Shown: positions 48,808-58,455, counted from the first letter of the stretch. The stretch: 64,000 bases of DNA from Rheinheimera mesophila (GCF_000986865.1 NZ_LAVS01000091.1:1-64000); one strand, 5' to 3'. Program-made: numbers and translations. The notes: a model not told the origin generated them from the letters alone.

Positions 48808-49836
48808 ATGAACAGCTACCAGCCCCTACTGACCAAAGCACCAACACAACTGATACAAAGCAATGGCAACCCTGCCTTTGGCTTGTTTGATGGCTCAATC
48901 CCGGATTTTAATTTGCAGGATTTTGTCTATCACAACCTGATGGATAAAAAAGCCAGTGCGCTTTCCCGTTATTTTCACTACAAGCAATTTCAGTTTATTT
49001 GCATCACAGGCGCTGATTGGTTACTGGCTGTGGCTATTGCTGATATTCGATATGCCAATTCAGGTTTTGCCTATCTGTATCGTTTTGATACAAAGCAAGT
49101 CGTCAGCGAAGGGGCGTTATTACCTGGCGCTTTGGGCTGCCGTATGAGTGATTCGCCATCCAAAGGTGAAGCAAAACAAAGCTTTGGGGGTTATCAAGTC
49201 GCAATAAAAACTAACCCAACAAACTGGCAACTAGAAATTGATACCAAACAGCTCAAAGCAAATTTAACTATAGAAAAAGGCCAGCAGATGCCTTTAGCCT
49301 TGTGTGCCCCCACAGGCTATAACGGTTGGACTTATACTGAAAAGTCCAATGCGTTAAAGGTGTCTGGTTCACTTCAACTTCGGACTGAAGCCGTAGATCT
49401 AACTCAGGCTTTAGCGGGCTATGATTTCTCTGCTGGCTTTATGCGCCGCCACACCAGTTGGCGCTGGGCTAGTATCAATGCACAGGTTGAAGGCAAAGCG
49501 TTTGGCCTGAATATGGCGGCAGGTGTGAATGAAACCGGGCTTTGTGAAAATGCGCTCTGGCTCGACGGCCACATTCAGCATTTAAGCCCTGCCAGTTTTG
49601 TTTTCGACCGTAAAGATGATAAAAAACCTTGGCAAGTCAGTAGCCTTTGCGGTGAAGTTCAGCTTGAATTTCAGCCTCTATATTGCCGTCAGGAAAAGGT
49701 CAATATTGGTCTTTTGGCCAGCAACTTTCGCCAGTATGTTGGGCTGTATAGCGGCTTTGTAGTGCTACAAAACGGCTCAAGATTACACCTGAAAGCGATC
49801 AAAGGGCTGGCAGAGGATCATTATGCCAAATGGTAA
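48808..49836 (+). CDS. DUF2804 domain-containing protein
   Basis: A 342-aa cytosolic protein of the DUF2804 family, seen as an all-beta, lipocalin-like fold. Family hallmarks are GLFDGSIPDFNLQDF (about 25-39), ICITGADWLLAVAIAD (about 64-79), LALCAPTGYNGWTYTEK-type sequence, and RRHTSWRWAS with NETGLCENALW. Its activity is unknown. It is the first of three rightward genes, followed by a TIGR03643 protein and a double-cupin protein. Confidence 0.83.
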   Translation: MNSYQPLLTKAPTQLIQSNGNPAFGLFDGSIPDFNLQDFVYHNLMDKKASALSRYFHYKQFQFICITGADWLLAVAIADIRYANSGFAYLYRFDTKQVVSEGALLPGALGCRMSDSPSKGEAKQSFGGYQVAIKTNPTNWQLEIDTKQLKANLTIEKGQQMPLALCAPTGYNGWTYTEKSNALKVSGSLQLRTEAVDLTQALAGYDFSAGFMRRHTSWRWASINAQVEGKAFGLNMAAGVNETGLCENALWLDGHIQHLSPASFVFDRKDDKKPWQVSSLCGEVQLEFQPLYCRQEKVNIGLLASNFRQYVGLYSGFVVLQNGSRLHLKAIKGLAEDHYAKW

Positions 49837-49912
49837 TTTCTGCCTTTGTATTGGTCTGTGTTGCCGCCACAGACGTAAAACCAGCATCAGCCGACAGACA
49901 AAGTGACAGCAT

Positions 49913-50164
49913 GTGAGCCGTTATACTCCTGAAGACTTATCCCGCATTATTGAAATGGCCTGGGAAGACAGAACTCCTTTTGAAGCGATAGAACATTTAT
50001 ATGGCTTAAACCAACACCAACTGATTGAGTTGATGCGTAAAGAGCTAAAACGTAGCAGCTTTGAGTTATGGCGCAAACGCACCACGGGCCGCACAACCAA
50101 GCATTTAAAGTTAAGATCGCCCGACATTAGCCGTGGCTATTGCCCGACTCAATACAAGAGATAG
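49913..50164 (+). CDS. TIGR03643 family protein (DUF2805)
   Basis: An 83-aa basic protein starting at GTG 49913. The first half is a helix-turn-helix-like segment (MAWEDRTPFEAIEHLYGLNQ, residues 15-34). The second is rich in Arg and Lys with the family motif FELWRKRTTGRTTKHL (about 50-65). It resembles a small nucleic-acid binding fold; no activity is known. It precedes the cupin gene by about 25 bases. Confidence 0.78.
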   Translation: MSRYTPEDLSRIIEMAWEDRTPFEAIEHLYGLNQHQLIELMRKELKRSSFELWRKRTTGRTTKHLKLRSPDISRGYCPTQYKR

Positions 50165-50189
50165 TCAGCACAAGAGATACAGCACCAGC

Positions 50190-50906
50190 ATGACCTTATT
50201 AGCCTGGGCGCAAATGAGCGCCGAAATCAATACCGACCTAAACCAGCGCATAGTGCAAACTCCAGATCAAGCGCTTTGGTATGAATCGCCTGCCAAAGAT
50301 ATTCACAGAAGACCACTGGAGCGAATCGGTGCTGAAGTCGCCAAAGCCACCAGCCTGGTGCGCTATTTACCCGGCAGTCAGTTTGCCAGTCATCAGCATG
50401 GCGGCGGTGAAGAAATTCTGGTGCTCGAAGGCACCTTTTCTGACGAACACGGCGACTACCCGGCAGGGAGTTACTTACGTAATCCACCCGGTACTTCGCA
50501 TGCGCCTTTTTCCAAAGAAGGTTGCTTATTGCTGGTAAAACTCTGGCAATTCAGTGCAGGTGACACAGAGCAGCTTTGTATCCGGCCAGAACAGCAGCAC
50601 TGGCAACCCGGTTTGGTACCGGGATTACAGGTGTTGCCTTTGCATCAGTTTGATGGCATCAACACAGCCCTGGTGCGCTGGGCTCCCAACACCAGATTCC
50701 AGCCTCATGTCCATGCCGGAGGTGAAGAAATTTATGTACTCGAAGGTGTGTTTCAGGATGAGTTTGGCAGTTACCCTAAAGGCAGTTGGTTACGCAGCCC
50801 ACGCTGGAGCAAACACCAGCCTTTTACCGGCAGCGAGGGCGCGCTGATTTATGTCAAAGTTGGGCATCTGGGCGCTGCATTGTTAGGTGACCAACTCAAG
50901 GGTTAA
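50190..50906 (+). CDS. Double-cupin protein, ChrR-like
   Basis: A 238-aa protein with two cupin domains in tandem. The first has HQHGGGEEILVLEG (about residues 68-81), the second HVHAGGEEIYVLEG (about 175-188). In both, histidines and glutamate can bind a metal, and a G-x-Y/W-L-R strand follows. The domain type resembles the cupin of ChrR anti-sigma factors, but no zinc-binding anti-sigma N-terminus and no sigma-factor gene are present. ATG 50190 is chosen over 50133, which lies inside the preceding gene. Function unknown. Confidence 0.78.
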   Translation: MTLLAWAQMSAEINTDLNQRIVQTPDQALWYESPAKDIHRRPLERIGAEVAKATSLVRYLPGSQFASHQHGGGEEILVLEGTFSDEHGDYPAGSYLRNPPGTSHAPFSKEGCLLLVKLWQFSAGDTEQLCIRPEQQHWQPGLVPGLQVLPLHQFDGINTALVRWAPNTRFQPHVHAGGEEIYVLEGVFQDEFGSYPKGSWLRSPRWSKHQPFTGSEGALIYVKVGHLGAALLGDQLKG

Positions 50907-50912
50907 AGCTTT

Positions 50913-51974
50913 TCAGTTCAGTACCGCCACTAAATCTGAGCGGATAAAATCCGATAACACAGGTTGATGTTGTTGTGCCCACTGGCTCATAGCGCGGCCA
51001 TCGCCTGTGGTGACTTGCTCAATAAAAGCGCTGGACAATGCCTGAGTAGCGGCTTTAATCACCTGCTGTTGTGGTGCAGGATCCGAATCACGGCGCCAGC
51101 CAGAAAAAATGTTATGACTGCCGGAGCTAAATACCGCCAGCACTTTGTAGCTGCTGGCCATAGCGTAATACAGCTCGAATCTGTCGGCCGGAGCAGAGTA
51201 ATAACCCGGCACCTTAATTTCATCCTCTGTGGTGGTGATATGCAAGGTCGGAATAGTGACACCAGCTAACACCTGCTCCAATGGCTGATCGTTATAAAAA
51301 GGTGGCGCAGAAATTAAAATAGCTGCTTTTATCCGCGGATCTTTCAGGCTGACCAACTTACCGTCTTGCTCGACCTGAGCACCACTTAACAACATAGAGG
51401 TATTGGCGCCATAGGAATGACCTGCCACCATGATATTCTGATTATCAAAGTCAGCGGCGTACTCTGAAGCCAGGATGGTATCCAGGGCAAACTTCACATC
51501 CTGTACTCTGGCTAACGCTTCGGTTTCATCAGCCGCGTCCATCAAACGAAAGGGTAATAACAATCTGCTGCCGCGCCACACTTTACGGTCGCTGCCGTCA
51601 TGCTGCACATGCAAACTGGCATAGCCCTGGCTGGCCCAGTATTGTCCCAGATAAGCGTAACGCTCTTTTGAGCCACCTAATCCGTGAGAAAACACTATTA
51701 GTGCTTTGGCTTTTTGCTGCTGCGCAGGTTTAAACAACAAAGCCGGTACCACACGCTGCCTGGCATCATCAAACCAATCAAAACTGATCTCGTCAATATT
51801 CGACGTCAGGCGCTGAGCCACTTCTGCCGAATATTGTACTGAAGGTAAATTCAGTTGCTGCTGCCAGACTACAGAATTTAACCCTTGCTTTTGCGAACAC
51901 CCACCTAAAGAAAACAACAAAACGCCGATCAGGCTGCCCACAGCTACAGTTTTGATGAAGAGACGAGTTCGCAT
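50913..51974 (-). CDS. Lipoprotein alpha/beta hydrolase, PAF-acetylhydrolase-like
   Basis: A 353-aa predicted lipoprotein. Residues 1-25 are a signal with lipobox LGGC. The hydrolase domain shows VFSHGLGGSKERYAYLG (about 97-113), the nucleophile elbow VAGHSYGANTSML (about 187-199), an acid near TTEDEIKVPG and a His in SGSHNIFSG. It resembles dienelactone-hydrolase or platelet-activating-factor acetylhydrolase-like enzymes. ATG 51974 is chosen since it opens the signal peptide. It is convergent with the cupin gene. Substrate unknown. Confidence 0.83.
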   Translation of the reverse strand: MRTRLFIKTVAVGSLIGVLLFSLGGCSQKQGLNSVVWQQQLNLPSVQYSAEVAQRLTSNIDEISFDWFDDARQRVVPALLFKPAQQQKAKALIVFSHGLGGSKERYAYLGQYWASQGYASLHVQHDGSDRKVWRGSRLLLPFRLMDAADETEALARVQDVKFALDTILASEYAADFDNQNIMVAGHSYGANTSMLLSGAQVEQDGKLVSLKDPRIKAAILISAPPFYNDQPLEQVLAGVTIPTLHITTTEDEIKVPGYYSAPADRFELYYAMASSYKVLAVFSSGSHNIFSGWRRDSDPAPQQQVIKAATQALSSAFIEQVTTGDGRAMSQWAQQHQPVLSDFIRSDLVAVLN

Positions 51975-52378
51975 AACGCTATTCCTTTCATTAAAAATCA
52001 ACAGGATCTGGCATCACTTTGCATACAACAAAAGTGAACAAGCTTCTGGTGCTATTTGTCGGGCAGTGATGCAAGTCTCTGCGCCTTCAGTTCGACAAAA
52101 CCTGGCGGTTTTATTAAATTCATTTATCTAATTGATTTTAATCACAAATAAATTAAGACTTCGATACCTATTATCCCGGGTTCCGGTGAAATAAAAAGCA
52201 ATAAAAACTGATTAGGCTGTTCAATAAATTCGAACACTGCTGTTGCTCTATCTGCCGCTTTGGCTGTTCCGGATAAAACCTGATCCCGGTGAAAAAATGA
52301 CAGATTTTATCCGTGGCCGCATTGCATCTGAGAAGGTGCCAGCTAAGGTTAAATCAGATGCCTTTAATCTGAGCTGTT
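51975..52378. other. Divergent regulatory region of lipoprotein hydrolase and EAL genes
   Basis: About 400 bases, AT-rich near 52100-52200. It holds a 9-bp inverted repeat CGGATAAAA (52270-52278) / TTTTATCCG (52305-52313), 66 bases before the EAL gene. A hairpin TCAGAT-gccttta-ATCTGA (52354-52372) lies just before its start. Otherwise nothing is recognised. Confidence 0.5.
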
Positions 52379-54922
52379 ATGACCTTCCGGCAAAACCCTT
52401 TGTTCAAAACTTTATTTTTTTCAACTCTATGTGCTGCATTACTTGGCGCATTAGTGCTGTTTCATCTGATCCCACAGCAGGCGCTAAAACCCATGAATGA
52501 GCTGTACTATTTTCCTGCAACTGACCAGACATCAACCTTGCAGCAACTGCTATTTCAGCCCGCCGATCAATGGCAACTGTTACCTGGCACAACCTCCAGC
52601 CTGGGCTATCAACAAAGCGACTTCTGGTACAAAACCCGGCTAAGTGCAAGCAGCACAGAAACTGCTTTATCGGTCTTGGCGCCTTTTCTCGACCAGCTTG
52701 AGCTTTATGTGCTGGACAACCAACTACAGGTTTTACAAAGTCATCAGTTGGGCGACCAACAGCTTTACAATCTGCGTCCTTTACCTACCCTGAATTTTGT
52801 CATTCTGTTGCCTGCCAGTGCAGAAGATTTATGGCTGTATGCCAAAGTCAGTAATCAGGGTGCCAATATGCTGCCGCTGCAGCGCAGCAGCACACTGGAA
52901 ATGGAGCACCAAGAGCATTTGGCTGTGTTTATCCATAGTCTGTTCAGTGGTATTTTTTTATGCCTGATTGCCCTTTCTGCCGGCTTTTATCTGATCTACC
53001 GCCATAGTTATTTTTTAGCCTTCTCCGGCATGTTTTTCACCGTGGTATTGATCCAGCTTGAGATCAACGGCTTGTTGTTTGCTTACGTGTGGCCACAATC
53101 ACCGGATTACAATCTGGTGATTGAATACGGCACTGTATTTGGTTCCTTGTTTGCCTGTGGTTTTATGTTGTCATTTTTTAGAGGCAGCGAAACGCCTGTC
53201 TGGCTGAGGTGGCCGTTTCAACTGATAGCGGCTTTTGCAGTGCTGTTAATGCTGGCAAGCCCCTGGCTTGGTGCGTACTGGCTAAAAAAGTCCGGAGTAG
53301 AACTCGTAGCTCTGACTGGCAGCCTGATGCTGCTTGCCAGTTTCTGGCTGCTGCATAAACGCCATGCTCATGCAGTTTTTTTTGCTTTGGCGTTACTGAC
53401 CATGCTGACAGGTATAGCGGTGATGATACTGCGCAGCAAAGGTTATCTGCCTGCGGTCGTGTTGACCAACTCAGCGATGGAAATAGGCAATGCCTTGTCA
53501 GCGCTGTTTTTTGTCTTTGCCATGCTGCAAAACCTGCATCTGGAAAAAAATAAAAAAATCGCGTTTCAGCAGCAAATTCTGCAGCAACAACAGCATATTC
53601 AGCAGATGCAACAAAAAGCGTTGCAGCAGGCGCTGACCGAGCATATTTCCGGTTTACCCAACAAAACAGCCTTGATCAACCGCCTCGGGCAATTGGACCA
53701 ACAGCGGGACAGTAATTTTTATCTGGTGATGATTGTGCATCAGCGCTTTCGTCAGATAGAACGCGCTCTGGGCGTCGAAGAAGCCAATCACACCATCACA
53801 GGTTTCAGTAAGTTACTCAAACGCTGGGGTGAACAACAGCGTCAAACAGCAGCACAATACCCGGCTTTATTTGCCTTAGAGCGGGACAGCTATGCCGTAC
53901 TGATCACACCAACAGATTTTCGCTCCCAGTTTGAACAACTGCGTTATCAACTCGACGCTTTACTGAAGGTTGATAATTTGCAGCTAGATTTAGGCACGGT
54001 GTATAGCTCAGTACATTATCCGGCGGACTGTGCCAAAGCATCAGATACGCTCGATTTAGCCTTAGCAGCTATAGAACATGCCGATCAAGCCGGAGCTTAT
54101 CTGCCCTACGAGCCTTTGTATCTGGAGCAAAACCTTGAACATATTCATTTATTGTCTGAACTGAATATAGCGCTGCAGGACGACCTGCTGGAGCTGTACG
54201 TGCAGCCGATATTGGATATGAAGCAGCAAAAAATTCACGCCGCAGAGCTGTTGATCCGCTGGTATCACCCCAAAATGGGTCAAATCTCCCCAACAGATTT
54301 TATTCCTTTGGCCGAGCAAACCGGCATGATCAGTCAGGTGACCGAGTGGGTACTGAATAAAACCTTGCTGTTGCAAAAACAACTGACAGATGCAGGCGCA
54401 ACGCTACGATTGTCGATGAATATATCGCCACTGGACTTACGCAACACTGCGTTAATCTCCCGGGTGATCGAAGCGGTCAAAAGCACCAGCTATTCGACTG
54501 TGCCACTGCAACTGGAGCTGACTGAAACCGCTTTTGTTGATCTGGTCAAAGATTCAGAACAAGCGCTGAAATTGCTGGAACGTTCCAATATCCGTATTTC
54601 GCTGGACGATTTTGGCATAGGGCAATCTTCTTTGGCCCGCTTGCAGGGTTTGCCGTTGGGAGAGCTGAAAATTGACCGGGATTTGCTATGTCAGGCCGTT
54701 CGGCTGAATGACGATACTGTGCTGCGTTATGCCGTAATGCTCGGTAAATCCTTGCAGCTTTATACCGTAGTGGAAGGGGTTGAAACCTTAAAAGAGCTGG
54801 ACTTCATCAGGCGTCTTGGCGCAGACGCCATTCAGGGCTATTTGCTGGCCAAACCTATGCCATTTGCCCGGTTTAGCCAGTGGCTGATTGATTTTGACCA
54901 GCAGGGTTTCAGATTAAATTAA
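52379..54922 (+). CDS. 7TMR-DISM membrane EAL phosphodiesterase with degenerate GGDEF
   Basis: An 847-aa sensor. TM1 (residues 10-30), a periplasmic 7TMR-DISM extracellular domain (about 35-175), and seven helices (about 185-385) are followed by a Gln-rich coiled coil (395-420). The GGDEF-like domain has lost its signature (LERDSYAVL at the site) and should be inactive. The EAL domain has E623 in AELLIRW, plus NISPLDL, ELTET, DDFGIGQSS, KIDRDL, VVEGVET and QGYLLAKPMP, so cyclic-di-GMP hydrolysis is plausible. No good ribosome-binding site precedes the ATG; a hairpin does. Confidence 0.88.
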   Translation: MTFRQNPLFKTLFFSTLCAALLGALVLFHLIPQQALKPMNELYYFPATDQTSTLQQLLFQPADQWQLLPGTTSSLGYQQSDFWYKTRLSASSTETALSVLAPFLDQLELYVLDNQLQVLQSHQLGDQQLYNLRPLPTLNFVILLPASAEDLWLYAKVSNQGANMLPLQRSSTLEMEHQEHLAVFIHSLFSGIFLCLIALSAGFYLIYRHSYFLAFSGMFFTVVLIQLEINGLLFAYVWPQSPDYNLVIEYGTVFGSLFACGFMLSFFRGSETPVWLRWPFQLIAAFAVLLMLASPWLGAYWLKKSGVELVALTGSLMLLASFWLLHKRHAHAVFFALALLTMLTGIAVMILRSKGYLPAVVLTNSAMEIGNALSALFFVFAMLQNLHLEKNKKIAFQQQILQQQQHIQQMQQKALQQALTEHISGLPNKTALINRLGQLDQQRDSNFYLVMIVHQRFRQIERALGVEEANHTITGFSKLLKRWGEQQRQTAAQYPALFALERDSYAVLITPTDFRSQFEQLRYQLDALLKVDNLQLDLGTVYSSVHYPADCAKASDTLDLALAAIEHADQAGAYLPYEPLYLEQNLEHIHLLSELNIALQDDLLELYVQPILDMKQQKIHAAELLIRWYHPKMGQISPTDFIPLAEQTGMISQVTEWVLNKTLLLQKQLTDAGATLRLSMNISPLDLRNTALISRVIEAVKSTSYSTVPLQLELTETAFVDLVKDSEQALKLLERSNIRISLDDFGIGQSSLARLQGLPLGELKIDRDLLCQAVRLNDDTVLRYAVMLGKSLQLYTVVEGVETLKELDFIRRLGADAIQGYLLAKPMPFARFSQWLIDFDQQGFRLN

Positions 54923-54934
54923 CGCTGCAAGCAT

Positions 54935-55411
54935 TTAGAGGCTTTTACTTTTAACCAGTAAAAATCCGACACTGGCCGAGCTTATCAACACAGCCTGGCC
55001 TGCCTCTATGCTACTAGCTATCTCTGCAGGATCTAAGCGGACCCGCCATTCCAGACCACAAAACTGGATATGACTGTCACTGTCTTTACTGGCTTTTTCG
55101 GTCAGGATTAACTCTGTCCCGACAAAGTCAGAAATAGCACTGTCTTCCTGCAAACGCACACCGGTTTTTTGCAATTTACGCAAAGGTTTCCATAACAATA
55201 CGGCTGACAACGCGGTGAATATCGCCAAACTAAGCAGAACCAAACTGACCTGTTGTGGCAGCCAACCAAACCACAGCAAAGCGGCGTTGATAAAAGCTCC
55301 TATCGCTAAAGCCAGCAAAACCTCCAGTACACCGGGAATAGCGAAAGGCAACAGGGCCAGGCATAACAAGGCCAATAACAATAAACCAGAGAGCAGATTC
55401 AGTTCCATCAA
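54935..55411 (-). CDS. NfeD family membrane protein
   Basis: A 158-aa protein with three or four N-terminal hydrophobic helices (about residues 7-75) and a C-terminal OB-fold domain (about 90-155), the NfeD short form. LRKLQKTGVRLQEDSAISDF leads into the OB-fold. It is encoded six bases after the stomatin-like gene. NfeD and SPFH proteins commonly pair and form membrane microdomain assemblies, as with YbbK-YbbL of E. coli. Confidence 0.88.
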   Translation of the reverse strand: MMELNLLSGLLLLALLCLALLPFAIPGVLEVLLALAIGAFINAALLWFGWLPQQVSLVLLSLAIFTALSAVLLWKPLRKLQKTGVRLQEDSAISDFVGTELILTEKASKDSDSHIQFCGLEWRVRLDPAEIASSIEAGQAVLISSASVGFLLVKSKSL

Positions 55412-55417
55412 ATCTCC

Positions 55418-56356
55418 TTAGGATAAAGTTCCTGACTTTTGAATAGCTGCCACTACCCCCAAAGCTTCGGCCACAGTATTACCAGCCGAGGACTTATCGT
55501 TATCCATTAATACCACTGTCGACTCACGGGCTATGGCTTTTTTCGCCGCTATAGCTTCTGTTGCCAGATCCAGTAACACAGCGGCCTGCCCTTCAGTAGT
55601 GGCTGCAGCCTGACCTATCATGGTCAGCGCTTTGGCTTTGGCTTCGGCCACCAGCTCAATAGAGCGGGCTTCACCTTCAGCTTTGAGCACCTGCTGTTCA
55701 CGCTCTGCTTCAGCCGCTAATACTGTGGCCTGTTTATCCCCTTCGGCTATATTGATGGCGGCCTGACGTTTACCCTCTGAGTCCAGAATAGAAGCGCGTT
55801 TCTCCCGCTCGGCGCGCATCTGTTTTTCCATCGCATCTAATACCGAAGCAGGCGGATTAATGTCTTTAATTTCATAACGCATCACCTGCACACCCCAGGC
55901 AGCAGAAGCCTGGTTAATGGCGTGAATAATTTTGACGTTCAGGCTGTCACGCTCTTCAAAGGTTTTGTCCAAATCCAGCTTACCAATTTCAGAACGCATC
56001 GAGGTTTGCGCCAGTTGGATCACGGCATAAACATAGTTATCAATGCCATAGGAGGCTTTGTACGGCTCCATCACCTTAATATACAACACGCCATCTATCG
56101 TCAGGCTGATATTGTCTTTGGTAATAGCCGACTGACTGGGAATATCGATAGCGCTCTCTTTCAGTGAAACTCGGTAAGCGATGCGGTCGATAAAAGGAAT
56201 AATAAATTGCAGACCGGCGGTTTGGGTGTTGTAATATTTACCCAAGCGCTCGATGATGTAGGTCATATTTTGTGGCACTATCACCACGGTTTTGCCAATC
56301 AGGATCAGCACAGCCAGAACCAGCGCTGCAGTGACAATTAAATTTGTATCTACCAT
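55418..56356 (-). CDS. qmcA: SPFH/stomatin-like protein QmcA
   Basis: A 312-aa membrane-anchored protein with one N-terminal helix (residues 6-27). The SPFH domain (about 30-200) shows RLGKYYNTQTAGLQFIIPFIDR split over 37-58 and VMRYEIKDINPP (about 158-169). A long Ala/Glu-rich coiled coil with EGDKQATVLAAEAER-type repeats (about 200-270) forms the oligomer part. It matches QmcA/YbbK in length. It is co-transcribed with the NfeD gene. Likely role: scaffold of a membrane quality-control assembly. Confidence 0.9.
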   Translation of the reverse strand: MVDTNLIVTAALVLAVLILIGKTVVIVPQNMTYIIERLGKYYNTQTAGLQFIIPFIDRIAYRVSLKESAIDIPSQSAITKDNISLTIDGVLYIKVMEPYKASYGIDNYVYAVIQLAQTSMRSEIGKLDLDKTFEERDSLNVKIIHAINQASAAWGVQVMRYEIKDINPPASVLDAMEKQMRAEREKRASILDSEGKRQAAINIAEGDKQATVLAAEAEREQQVLKAEGEARSIELVAEAKAKALTMIGQAAATTEGQAAVLLDLATEAIAAKKAIARESTVVLMDNDKSSAGNTVAEALGVVAAIQKSGTLS

Positions 56357-56444
56357 AACTTATCCTTAAGCCGAAACACTTGTCTTCCCTGACAGCTTAA
56401 CTTAATTACAAAAAAATTAAATATTAAACATCATTTTCTAACAA

Positions 56445-57380
56445 CTATTGTGCTGTTCCCAACAGAAACCGCAGTGGATGCTCTAACCTGTTTGCCCAGG
56501 CCTGTTCGGAATGATCTGCGCCGGGGAAAAACCTGGTCTGCCACTGTCCCTCAGGCCAGTCTTGCTGTTGCAGTAGCTGATCCACCTTGTGCTGCAACGG
56601 TGGATACCAGGCATCCAGGGTTTGATCGCCATAATCAAAGTACAAACGGCTTTGGCTGTCAGGGCTGAGCTTTTGGCGCAGATAAGCGTAAAACTGTTCA
56701 GGCACAGGATTATCCTGCTGCTGAAAAATACCAGGCCAATGGGTCGACAAACAGGCAGCAGCACCAAATTGATCCGGATACTGCAACAAAGCATAAAGTG
56801 AAATCAGGCCGCCCATACTGGAGCCCATCAACAGGTTGTATTCTTTACTCTGGTGCACGGCAAAATGACTTTGAATATAAGGTTTTAGCTCTTTCACCAG
56901 AAAACTCAGGTACAGATCGGAATACACTGCAGTGACAAACAGTTTTTGCCCCGGACTGCGCTCCAACTGATACAAGGCCTTTTGCTGCTCAGCAGTGAGG
57001 CTGGCAAAAGGCTGCTGCGGAAAATACTCACTGTGTCTTTTATCTCCGGCATTATGAATAGCTACCACAATAAAAGGCATCAACTGGTTTTGCTTTAATA
57101 ACGCTGAAGCTACCTCATCCACGCGCCATTCCTGACCGTTCCAGCTATTTTTCGCATCAAACAACATTTGCCCGTCCTGCATATACAACACGGCATACTT
57201 TTGTTTGCCTTGCTCGCTGTAGCCTTGAGGTAGCCAGATATCTACAGTGCGCTGACCAATATAATCAGACTTAAAATCTTTTAGCCGCACCACAGAGCCG
57301 GAGCTGACTTGTGGTGTTGCGGCCAGAGGTAACGCCTGTCCCAGCACAGCCAGAATAAACAACCAGATTGCCCCCTTCAT
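56445..57380 (-). CDS. Exported esterase, enterochelin-esterase/esterase-D-like
   Basis: A 311-aa alpha/beta hydrolase with a signal peptide (residues 1-22, ending PLAATP). YAVLYMQDGQMLFD (about 62-75) and the nucleophile elbow LLMGSSMGGLISLYAL (about 189-204) place it in the esterase family related to Fes and esterase D. The acid should lie in YDYGDQTLDAWYPP and the His in PGADHSEQAW. The signal suggests a periplasmic site. It diverges from a binding-protein gene. Substrate unknown; no siderophore genes are near. Confidence 0.83.
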   Translation of the reverse strand: MKGAIWLFILAVLGQALPLAATPQVSSGSVVRLKDFKSDYIGQRTVDIWLPQGYSEQGKQKYAVLYMQDGQMLFDAKNSWNGQEWRVDEVASALLKQNQLMPFIVVAIHNAGDKRHSEYFPQQPFASLTAEQQKALYQLERSPGQKLFVTAVYSDLYLSFLVKELKPYIQSHFAVHQSKEYNLLMGSSMGGLISLYALLQYPDQFGAAACLSTHWPGIFQQQDNPVPEQFYAYLRQKLSPDSQSRLYFDYGDQTLDAWYPPLQHKVDQLLQQQDWPEGQWQTRFFPGADHSEQAWANRLEHPLRFLLGTAQ

Positions 57381-57552
57381 ATCTGCACCACTATCTCATG
57401 TTGTGTTTTGCCTTATAGTCTATCGCGCTGTAAAGCAACACAAGGCTGAATACGATTGCGGCCGCTGGATACTGGCATTGAAACATAACAGGCTTGCAGT
57501 TCGTTGCTGATGCGGTACATTGTGCAGTCTAAGCTGTGAATGAGGGGCTTAC

Positions 57553-58455
57553 ATGAAGTGGTCTGTTGTACTCCTGGCAGGTTTGTTCTGTGCAAAGCTG
57601 ATGGCAGCGACGGCTCAGCCGGCTAGCCCTGAATCACTGCTGATCCCCAAACCCCGTTCTGAATATGATATCAATCATCAGTACTACACCAGCTTATTGA
57701 ACAAAGCCCTGCACAAAGCTGCGGCCGGCAGAACAGTACCAGCACTTAAAACCACCTTCGCTATGGAACAAGGCCGCGCATTACGTGAGTTGGCCAAAGG
57801 TGAATCGCTGGATGTATTCTGGGTAGGGACAGACGTTGCCAAGGAGCAGGAATTCCGTGCTATTCGTATTCCATTGGAACGTGGCCTGATGGGGTTTCGT
57901 AAGTTTATTTTAACCAAAGATGCTGTTGCCAGCTTTCAAACTATCCGCAGTCTGCAGCAATTACAACAGCGCACCGCCTGTCAGGGCGCGTTCTGGCCCG
58001 ATGTTGAAATTATGCGCAGCGCTGGCTTAAAAGTAGAAGAAGCACCGGTGTACGAAAACATCTTTAAACAATTGCGCGCAGGGCGTTGTGATTACTTTCC
58101 GCGGGGTTTGCATGAAGGCGTGATCGAGCTGGAAAGACGTCAGGCCCTGTATCCAGACTTAGTCCGCTACAACAAACTGATGTTGCATTACCCTTTTGCC
58201 GTGTACTTTTTTACCCGTAAAGAAAACGAAGCTTTGGCACTTTGGATTGAACAAGGGCTGGAGCAAATGATTGATGATGGCGAATTGCTGCTTCATATGC
58301 AGCAACAGGAACTCACTCGCCATGTATTTCCGTTGCAGCATCAAAGCACAGATCCATGGATCAGTATTCAGAATCCGTTACTCAGCCCGGATACACCGGT
58401 TACCAACAGCAGATACTGGTTTCAGCCTGAAGATTTTAAAACCAGCGCTAATTGA
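57553..58455 (+). CDS. Periplasmic solute-binding-like protein
   Basis: A 300-aa exported protein (signal peptide residues 1-19, ending LMAATA). The rest resembles a type-II periplasmic binding fold (SBP_bac_3-like), with a predicted ligand region around GLMGFRKFILTKD and YENIFKQLRAGRCDYFPRG (about 171-190). It lacks a neighbouring ABC permease or ATPase. It may be a lone sensor-like or orphan binding protein; the ligand is unknown. It lies 57 bases upstream of aceK. Confidence 0.72.
   Translation: MKWSVVLLAGLFCAKLMAATAQPASPESLLIPKPRSEYDINHQYYTSLLNKALHKAAAGRTVPALKTTFAMEQGRALRELAKGESLDVFWVGTDVAKEQEFRAIRIPLERGLMGFRKFILTKDAVASFQTIRSLQQLQQRTACQGAFWPDVEIMRSAGLKVEEAPVYENIFKQLRAGRCDYFPRGLHEGVIELERRQALYPDLVRYNKLMLHYPFAVYFFTRKENEALALWIEQGLEQMIDDGELLLHMQQQELTRHVFPLQHQSTDPWISIQNPLLSPDTPVTNSRYWFQPEDFKTSAN

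Noticed and set aside
53570-53640. CAG/CAA-rich repeat in the EAL gene
   Set aside because: It encodes a Gln-rich coiled coil between membrane and catalytic parts and is irregular, so it is not a separate repeat element.
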